A DNA stretch of 10,316 bases from NCBI GenBank assembly GCA_031277075.1, contig JAISLV010000129.1, positions 1 to 10,316 of the forward strand. The letters run 5' to 3'. Under the pieces are notes generated by a model. The model made no database searches, was not told the DNA's origin, and worked only from the letters and a program-made list of their open reading frames with translations. The position numbers were made by a program, and so were the translations under genes. This stretch comes from Endomicrobium sp. (GTDB lineage: Bacteria > Elusimicrobiota > Endomicrobiia > Endomicrobiales > Endomicrobiaceae). Below are positions 5,810 to 10,316 of the stretch, in pieces. How positions within the stretch are numbered: the first letter of the stretch is position 1; each line of letters begins with the position of its first letter.

Positions 5810-7075
5810 TTATTCGTCTCTCATTGCGCAAAATTGTCCGCACATTGTGCAGACGTCTTCTTGCTGCGGGGGGAGTTTAGCTCTTTCGGACGCCAATTTT
5901 TCAGGGTCTATGCAGAACTCTTTTTGTTTTTCCCAGTTTCTCGCTTTGCGCCATTTTGACATTTCGTCGTCTTGTTCTTTTGCCCCCTTTACGCCTTTGA
6001 CGATATCCGCAGCATGCCCTGCGATTCTTGCCGCAATTACGCCTTCGCGCACGTCTGAAACGTCCGGCAGCCTTATATGTTCCGCAGGCGTTACGTAGCA
6101 AATAAAATCAACGCCGTAAGACGCGGCTAAAGCGCCGCCTATCGCCGAAGTTATATGGTCGTAACCCGGCGCGATATCTGTAACAAGAGGACCTAAAAAA
6201 TATAGCGGGGCATTATAGCCCAAACGTTTTGCAAGGCGGACATTTGCTTCAATTTGATTTAGCGGAACATGCCCCGGTCCTTCTATCATAGTTTGAACGC
6301 CGGCTTTGCGGGCTTTTAATACCAGCTCGCCTAAAACCGCAAGTTCGCTAAGCTGAACTGCGTCTGAAGCGTCAAACGTAGACCCGGGTCGAAACCCGTC
6401 GCCGAGAGATAAAGTAACGTCATACTTTGCGGCGATTTTTAAAAGTCTGTCGTATTGTTCGTATAGCGGATTTTCTTTGCCTGTGGCATTGATACATTTA
6501 ACTAAAAACGAGCCGCCTCGGCTTACCACGCCCGCAAGCCGCCCTTGCCTGTTTAAAATGTCTACTGTAGCCTTATTTATACCGCAGTGAACGGTGATAA
6601 AATCAACGCCTTGCCGCGCTTGTTCTTCTATGACGTCAAAAAGCAGTTCGCCGTCTATTTGAAATATTTTTTTTCCTGCGGCTACCGTTTTGCATGCGGC
6701 TTCGTAAATCGGCACTGTGCCTACTTGAACGGGACAGCGCGCTAAAATTTCTCTGCGGATTTCAAATAGGTTTCCGCCGGTTGACAAATCCATAACGGCG
6801 TCTGCTCCAGCTTTAATTGCGGCGTCAAGTTTTTCAAGTTCTTCGCCTAAATCTATATGGTCTGGCGAAGAGCCGATATTGGCGTTGACTTTTGTTTTAA
6901 GCCCCGCTCCGACCGCAACTATTTTTGACAATTTTCTATTTATGTTTTTGGGAATAACGATAGTTCCTGCGGCTACGCCTTGCCGTATAAAATCTTCGCT
7001 CAAATTTTCTGCTTGCGCCGCAGATTTTATTAAATCGCTGTTTTTGCCGTTTTGGGCGTCGGTCATTAATGTCAT
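5810..7075 (-). CDS. thiC: Phosphomethylpyrimidine synthase ThiC
   Basis: ThiC is the radical-SAM enzyme that rearranges aminoimidazole ribotide into HMP-phosphate, the pyrimidine precursor of thiamin. The 421-residue product is the short form, lacking the extra N-terminal domain of the longer proteobacterial type. Family blocks are NANIGSS (64-70), MDLSTGGN (95-102), the HCGIN region (163-167), SRGGSF (185-190), LGDGFRPG (224-231), MIEGPGHVPL (263-272), DIAPGYDHITSAIGG (300-314) and the C-terminal cluster-binding cysteines C409, C412 and C416. Their spacing is CX2CX3C, one residue tighter than the CX2CX4C of the E. coli type. I believe short anaerobe/archaeal forms share this, but could not check. 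The start has AAAGGAT (7082-7088) upstream; the next ATG, at codon 4, is less likely. No TPP riboswitch is visible upstream. Repeats flank it on both sides. Confidence 0.97.
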   Translation of the reverse strand: MTLMTDAQNGKNSDLIKSAAQAENLSEDFIRQGVAAGTIVIPKNINRKLSKIVAVGAGLKTKVNANIGSSPDHIDLGEELEKLDAAIKAGADAVMDLSTGGNLFEIRREILARCPVQVGTVPIYEAACKTVAAGKKIFQIDGELLFDVIEEQARQGVDFITVHCGINKATVDILNRQGRLAGVVSRGGSFLVKCINATGKENPLYEQYDRLLKIAAKYDVTLSLGDGFRPGSTFDASDAVQLSELAVLGELVLKARKAGVQTMIEGPGHVPLNQIEANVRLAKRLGYNAPLYFLGPLVTDIAPGYDHITSAIGGALAASYGVDFICYVTPAEHIRLPDVSDVREGVIAARIAGHAADIVKGVKGAKEQDDEMSKWRKARNWEKQKEFCIDPEKLASERAKLPPQQEDVCTMCGQFCAMRDE

Positions 7076-7095
7076 TTTTATATCCTTTTATACAG

Positions 7096-7101
7096 ATTAT
7101 A
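7096..7101 (-). promoter_or_regulatory. Candidate -10 box of thiC promoter
   Basis: Minus-strand TATAAT lies 20 bp before the thiC start. The nearest -35-like hexamer is TTGCCT at a poor 19-bp spacing, inside the repeat cluster. The implied leader is only about 13 nt, barely room for the ribosome site, so this is a weak call. The leader would leave no space for a riboswitch. Confidence 0.25.
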
Positions 7102-7108
7102 CAAATGT

Positions 7109-7460
7109 AGCTAAGCATCTAGGCAACTAAGCAAAGACAACTGCTAACAGCAACGGCAGACCCTGAAACAAGTTCAGGGTGACGGACAAGGCGGAAAAAA
7201 ACGCAGCTAAGCAACTAGGCAGCTAAGCAAAGACAACTGCTAACAGTAGCGGCAGACCCTGAAACAAGTTCAGGGGGACGGATAAGGCGGAAAAGAATAT
7301 GTGTCTTTATTCCCCTTTTGTAAAAAGGGGCGGCGGCGCAGACAAAGTCTGCGTTGACGGGGTGTCGTTCGTCTTTTTGTCGTTGCGTAGTTGCCGTTGC
7401 TTAGCTGCCTAACTTCCTAGCTGCTTAGCTGCCCTTTCGCCGTTGTCTTTGCTTAGCTGC
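7109..7460 (-). repeat. Modular palindrome/8-mer repeat cluster, right of thiC
   Basis: This is the same module family as at 5299-5806, in reverse orientation. Palindromes CCCTGAAACAAGTTCAGGG lie at 7161-7179 and 7257-7275. Arrays of 8-mers are at 7109-7132 and 7205-7228 (reverse, AGCTAAGC type) and 7399-7430 (forward), with one more GCTTAGCT at 7451-7458. Hairpins are CCCCTTTT-GTA-AAAAGGGG (7312-7330) and one around CGCAGAC..GTCTGCG (7337-7353). The cluster fills the gap between the LTA-synthase-like gene and thiC and runs into the 3' end of the former, whose stop codon lies in a GCTTAGCT unit. No riboswitch or clear intrinsic terminator with a T-run is visible. Confidence 0.85.
7111..7356 (-). 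repeat. Right arm of long inverted repeat around thiC
   Basis: This is the partner of the arm at 5381-5625. Weaker similarity continues outward on both sides (CGACGAACGAC and 8-mer blocks at 5303-5380 and 7357-7430), so the full symmetric unit may be over 300 bp per arm. Differences between arms are scattered point changes, with no large insertions. Confidence 0.85.
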
Positions 7461-9489
7461 CGCCTCTTTTCAGCAGATAATCTGCTATGGCGGTTTGAGA
7501 CAGCGCGCGTTTTATCAAAGGTTTATGTGTGTCTGAACTTTCTGTTTGTTCAAGTTCAAGCGGGCTTGAGCTTGACCATACAAAATATTGAGCGTTTTTG
7601 TTGAGCAAATTATATTTTAGCGCGCCTTGCCCGTTTGCAAAAAATTCCCCGCAGTTTGCGGCGATATTGGTTTTTGCAGACAATAAATTTTTGCCCATAG
7701 ACATATATTGCGCGCTTGAAAGAGAAAGTTCGTAAAGCGTGGGCATAATATCGGTATGCGACCCGAACGCTTCAGGCTTTAGATTAATATTAAAGGGTTT
7801 CAGCTCCTGCGGTATATATAAGTAAAACGGGACTTTCCTTGAATTAAACAAATCTTGCGACGGATATTCAAATAATCCCCAAAAATTGTGGTCGCCCGTT
7901 ATCGCTATTATAGTATTTTTTGCAAACTTTGAATTTTTTATTTTCGTTATAAATTCGCCTGCGGCGGCGTTTGCGTATTGATAAACCGCGAACCGTTTTG
8001 CCGCAAGGTCTTTGTCGGTAAGTTTTTCGTTGAGGGTTTCAGGAACGTTTAAAGGAAGCGGCTCGTAATCTGCGGGCAAAGAATACGGCGGATGATTTGT
8101 CGTAGTTAAAACCAACATAAATTGCTGGCGTTCAGACGCAGCCCCTTTTTCTAAAAAATCATATACAAAATCAAACAAATTTTTATCGTAGACGCCCCAT
8201 TGGTTTCTGGGGTATTCTGAGTTCATCGCGCCCGCGCCTAAAACATTGTCAAAACCCATATTAGCCATAAACGCCGCGGCGTTTCTCCATCCTATGCCGC
8301 CGCCGTAAATAAAACTAGTTTCAAATCCTTTCTTTTTATAAGGCGCAGACGCCGCAAAAGGATACTTTTTGTAAGCGTATTTTGACTGCGCCAAAACGGT
8401 AGACACCGGACGCTGCGGCAAATTTGAGACTATCGTTTCTAAACTCACCATTGTTCCGCCCGAACCCGGCAGGAAATTATAAAAAACTATATCTTCGTCA
8501 AAATGTTTTTTGAGTTCGCCTAAAACGTCAAAATCAGAAGAGTTCCAGCGCAGCAAATCCGCTCCAAAACTTTCCATTACTATAAGAATTACGTTTGGTT
8601 TTACGTTTTCTATATTTTTACTTTCGGGCAGACTGACAATTAAAGAGTTTTCGGGGTTTGTTTCGGGGATTTTGCCTAAATCTGCATTTAAAAAATCGGC
8701 AAACGCTTGGCGGATATTATTTTTGTAGCCCGCTTTTTCAACTAAATCTATGTCTTTGCTTTCTTTTTTTCTTGCGTCGTAAGCCGCGCCGAAAGTGTAA
8801 AACCCGTTGATTGCGGTTTTGTTTAAAAACATATTTGACGAAACGTCGGCATCGTCAACTTCTAAAGGAACGGCTCGGACGCCGCCTCTTGCGGCTATAA
8901 AATTTAGCGACGTTATCGCCAGCGCGATTAAAATTTTTACGGTTAACCCGTTTATATTTTTTTGTAAAAAAAACGCAAAACGGAGTTTGAAAATTGTTTT
9001 TGAAATGAAATAGAACAAAACAAAAAAACAGGCAAAGCCCGCAAAAATCAACAAAACGTTATAGTTTTCCCAAATAGTAGATATTAAAGCCGACGTGTCG
9101 TCTTCAAAAAATCCAAAAACTAAAACGTTTATATGATTTTGGAAATAAGAATAGAACCCGAAATCTACGCACAAAAATATAAAAGCCGCGCTAATTACAA
9201 AAGTATAATACCATTTTACAGCCGTCAAAAATTTATCAAAAACGGAATTTTTTGCAATAAATAATAAAGCTATTAAACACAGCGAAACGGGAATATTAAT
9301 ATCGGCAATAACGGCTAAATCGTAACGCAAGCCCGCGCAAAACGCTTTAAAAATATCAAAAGTCAGGTTTGTAAAATCTATTGCGCGCCCGAAATAAAAA
9401 AAGAAAACCGCTCTAAACGCAGACATTGCGGCTAAAAAAATAAAATTTAAAAAAGCGAGTTTTAAAAATACGGTTTTAAAGTTATTCAT
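7453..9489 (-). CDS. LTA synthase-like phosphoglycerol transferase (sulfatase superfamily)
   Basis: The 678-residue membrane enzyme has the LtaS/MdoB plan: five hydrophobic segments (about 7-31, 50-79, 93-112, 144-165 and 183-200), a linker, then an extracytoplasmic alkaline-phosphatase/sulfatase-type domain (about 297-600). Active-site marks are NVILIVMESFG with metal ligand E306, GSGGTMVSLE with the likely nucleophile T346, TTTNHPPYS (H466), ITGDHNFWG (D533, H534) and GSHTDIMPTL (H578, D580). Known relatives transfer glycerol-phosphate from phosphatidylglycerol to lipoteichoic acid or periplasmic glucans; the acceptor here is unknown. Its ATG overlaps the thiD2 end by 8 nt and has no clear ribosome site, suggesting translational coupling. 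The last codons and the stop fall within a GCTTAGCTGCC repeat unit, so the original C terminus may have differed. All main catalytic residues are present. Confidence 0.93.
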   Translation of the reverse strand: MNNFKTVFLKLAFLNFIFLAAMSAFRAVFFFYFGRAIDFTNLTFDIFKAFCAGLRYDLAVIADINIPVSLCLIALLFIAKNSVFDKFLTAVKWYYTFVISAAFIFLCVDFGFYSYFQNHINVLVFGFFEDDTSALISTIWENYNVLLIFAGFACFFVLFYFISKTIFKLRFAFFLQKNINGLTVKILIALAITSLNFIAARGGVRAVPLEVDDADVSSNMFLNKTAINGFYTFGAAYDARKKESKDIDLVEKAGYKNNIRQAFADFLNADLGKIPETNPENSLIVSLPESKNIENVKPNVILIVMESFGADLLRWNSSDFDVLGELKKHFDEDIVFYNFLPGSGGTMVSLETIVSNLPQRPVSTVLAQSKYAYKKYPFAASAPYKKKGFETSFIYGGGIGWRNAAAFMANMGFDNVLGAGAMNSEYPRNQWGVYDKNLFDFVYDFLEKGAASERQQFMLVLTTTNHPPYSLPADYEPLPLNVPETLNEKLTDKDLAAKRFAVYQYANAAAGEFITKIKNSKFAKNTIIAITGDHNFWGLFEYPSQDLFNSRKVPFYLYIPQELKPFNINLKPEAFGSHTDIMPTLYELSLSSAQYMSMGKNLLSAKTNIAANCGEFFANGQGALKYNLLNKNAQYFVWSSSSPLELEQTESSDTHKPLIKRALSQTAIADYLLKRGGS

Positions 9490-9910
9490 TGAATAGATTT
9501 TTATATTTCAGGCAAACGTTTTTTTCAGCGTTGTAGGCGGCGTAACGCTGTTTCTTAAAAAGGGGCGAAAGGTCTGGGAAAACCGTTTTGGAATATTCTT
9601 CCAAAACTCTTAAAGATTCCTGCGCTCTTTTAAAATTTGCAATTATTATTTCAGGCAATTTTTTTTGAGAAGTTTCGGGCATTTTTCTTCCGCCGTCAGA
9701 AACCGCGTCGCGTTTTGCTATTAGCAAAGCGTAATTCTCGCGCAGAATTTTATCAGTATTATGGCGAATGCCGCGTATTTTTTTATACAGCGCGGCGTCG
9801 TCTAAAACGTAGCGCAAACAATCTTCAATAACGCGCAACCCCTCTCGGCAGCGGTTAATATTTGCGTCTATGATACGCAATGTTGAATTTGATTTTATAG
9901 TTTGTTTCAT
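9482..9910 (-). CDS. thiD2: ThiD2-type hydroxymethylpyrimidine-phosphate kinase (stand-alone)
   Basis: ThiD2 is a small protein family, often fused to ThiE, described as a monofunctional HMP-phosphate kinase making HMP-diphosphate for thiamin synthesis. The 142-residue product fits it end to end: LRIIDANINRCREGLRVIED (11-30), RYVLDD (33-38), the IRH segment (48-50), AKRDAVSDGG (65-74), IIANFKRAQESLRVLEEYSK (89-108) and QRYAAYNAEK (121-130). No ThiE domain follows; the frame stops just after. I chose the ATG at 9908-9910. The frame opens 7 codons earlier at a TTG (9929-9931), and neither start has a good ribosome site, so the start is uncertain. It overlaps the LTA-synthase-like gene by 8 nt. 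With thiC about 2.4 kb downstream on the same strand, a role in the pyrimidine branch of thiamin synthesis is well supported. Confidence 0.88.
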   Translation of the reverse strand: MKQTIKSNSTLRIIDANINRCREGLRVIEDCLRYVLDDAALYKKIRGIRHNTDKILRENYALLIAKRDAVSDGGRKMPETSQKKLPEIIIANFKRAQESLRVLEEYSKTVFPDLSPLFKKQRYAAYNAEKNVCLKYKNLFNE

Positions 9911-9933
9911 AATTTGGCGCTTGTATGTCAAGG

Positions 9934-9983
9934 GGACGCATCTATGCCTTGCCGTTATGGCGTTGCCATGCCTCTATGCGTCC
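9934..9983. repeat. Inverted repeat upstream of thiD2
   Basis: GGACGCAT (9934-9941) pairs with ATGCGTCC (9976-9983), with further partly symmetric sequence between (CTATGCC, TTGCC, GGCGTTGCC, TGCCTCTA). It could form a stem-loop in the thiD2 leader or be the end of a repeat unit. Its right half, from 9969, is part of the direct repeat seen again at 10247. Confidence 0.5.
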
Positions 9984-10038
9984 AAGCATCCGTCTTTGCT
10001 ATACATTTAACGGCAGATGCTGAAACAAGTTCAGCATG
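9969..10038 (+). repeat. 70-bp direct repeat, first copy
   Basis: This segment (TGCCTCTATGCGTCCAAGC.. to ..AGTTCAGCATG) recurs at 10247-10316 with one base difference (A at 9989, G at 10267). The period is 278 bp. The second copy is cut by the window edge, so the true repeat is probably longer. Confidence 0.9.
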
Positions 10039-10200
10039 ACGGACACAACAAAGGCAACGTCGCCCTGAAACAAGTTCAGCATGACGGACACGACAAAGGC
10101 AACGTCGCCCTGAAACAAGTTCAGCATGACGGACACAGCAAAGGCAACGTCGCCCTGAAACAAGTTCAGCATGACGGACACGACAAGGGCAATGTCACCC
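10021..10200 (+). repeat. Tandem array, four copies of a 45-bp unit
   Basis: Four head-to-tail units start at 10021, 10066, 10111 and 10156. Each begins TGAAACAAGTTCAGCATGAC, continues GGACAC..CAA.GGCAA.GTC and ends CCC; differences are a few single bases. The unit is 15 codons long, so both strands stay open, creating LNLFQGDVAF-type repeat peptides with no gene support. The region 9932-10316 contains no credible gene. Confidence 0.9.
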
Positions 10201-10217
10201 TGAACTTGTTTCAGGGT
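10197..10217 (+). repeat. Isolated forward CCCTGAAC palindrome ending the tandem array
   Basis: An intact 8-bp stem (ACCCTGAA/TTCAGGGT) around CTTGT directly follows the last 45-bp unit, in opposite orientation to the units. It is the same palindrome as in the clusters flanking thiC, followed by GGTCTG and a TCGTTTGTTGTTGTC tract. Confidence 0.85.
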
Positions 10218-10246
10218 CTGTCGTTTGTTGTTGTCTGTCGTTGCTA

Positions 10247-10316
10247 TGCCTCTATGCGTCCAAGCGTCCGTCTTTGCTATACATTTAACGGCAGATGCTG
10301 AAACAAGTTCAGCATG
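10247..10316 (+). repeat. 70-bp direct repeat, second copy (cut by window end)
   Basis: This is the second copy of 9969-10038, one base different. It reaches exactly the start of a new 45-bp-type unit (TGAAACAAGTTCAGCATG), so another round of the tandem array may continue beyond the window. Confidence 0.9.

Noticed and set aside
5703..6098. 131-codon plus-strand frame antisense to the thiC end
   Set aside because: It begins in the palindrome repeat (LNLFQG peptide) and continues as the shadow of thiC.
7312..7330. CCCCTTTT-GTA-AAAAGGGG hairpin as a transcription terminator
   Set aside because: The stem is good, but no T-run follows on either strand, and the same hairpin (5408-5424) is part of the repeated arm, so a terminator role is not supported.
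9926..9931. TTGACA as -35 box for thiD2
   Set aside because: No -10-like hexamer lies 16-19 bp downstream; the nearest TATAAA is 26 bp away and inside the gene.
10021..10200. Possible CRISPR array
   Set aside because: The units are directly contiguous with no unique spacers, and no cas gene is present; this is a simple tandem repeat.
10017..10301. Open frames on both strands through the 45-bp array
   Set aside because: A 45-bp period is divisible by three, so a stop-free unit stays open in every copy. There is no ribosome site or non-repeat protein sequence.

Overview
This window is a replication-initiation neighbourhood from a fairly AT-rich bacterium. Every gene I can support is on the minus strand, and the spaces between them are packed with small repeats. 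No rRNA, tRNA, CRISPR array, transposase or phage gene is visible. The short thiC type, the free-standing ThiD2 and the repeat style would suit an anaerobic, host- or gut-associated lineage such as Elusimicrobiota (Endomicrobium-like). That is a low-confidence guess from general resemblance, not something the sequence proves.

Layout in transcription order (right to left). 9932-10316 holds only repeats: a four-copy 45-bp tandem array and a direct repeat of 278-bp period that runs off the window. Next come thiD2 (HMP-phosphate kinase, 9482-9910) and an LTA-synthase/phosphoglycerol-transferase-like membrane enzyme (7453-9489), overlapping by 8 nt. A repeat cluster (7109-7460) follows, then thiC (HMP-phosphate synthase, 5810-7075), then a second cluster (5299-5806) that is largely the inverted copy of the first, so thiC lies between long inverted repeats. 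After these come a secreted DcrB/PsbP-like protein (4793-5275), a membrane coiled-coil zinc-ribbon protein (3564-4637), dnaA (1863-3221), dnaN (230-1351) and the 5' end of an unidentified gene (1-203).

Two functional themes stand out. ThiC makes HMP-phosphate and ThiD2 phosphorylates it, so two consecutive steps of the thiamin pyrimidine branch are close together but separated by the envelope enzyme and repeats. dnaA and dnaN supply the initiator and the sliding clamp. dnaA has a strong predicted sigma70-type promoter and a cluster of DnaA boxes in its leader, and an AT-rich stretch before dnaN carries more boxes. Either could be part of oriC.

Two repeat families dominate the non-coding DNA. 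The first is a roughly 180-bp MITE-like element with GGGYGTCTC terminal inverted repeats: three copies, in the dnaA-dnaN gap, directly upstream of the dnaA -35 box, and between the two hypothetical genes. The second is a modular repeat combining the palindrome CCCTGAACTTGTTTCAGGG with short arrays of the 8-mer GCYTAGCT. Repeats reach or enter gene ends: one supplies the stop codon of the LTA-synthase-like gene, and others end within a few bases of the thiC and DcrB-like stops. No complete new defence or mobile system is evident. The most unusual content is the repeat architecture.
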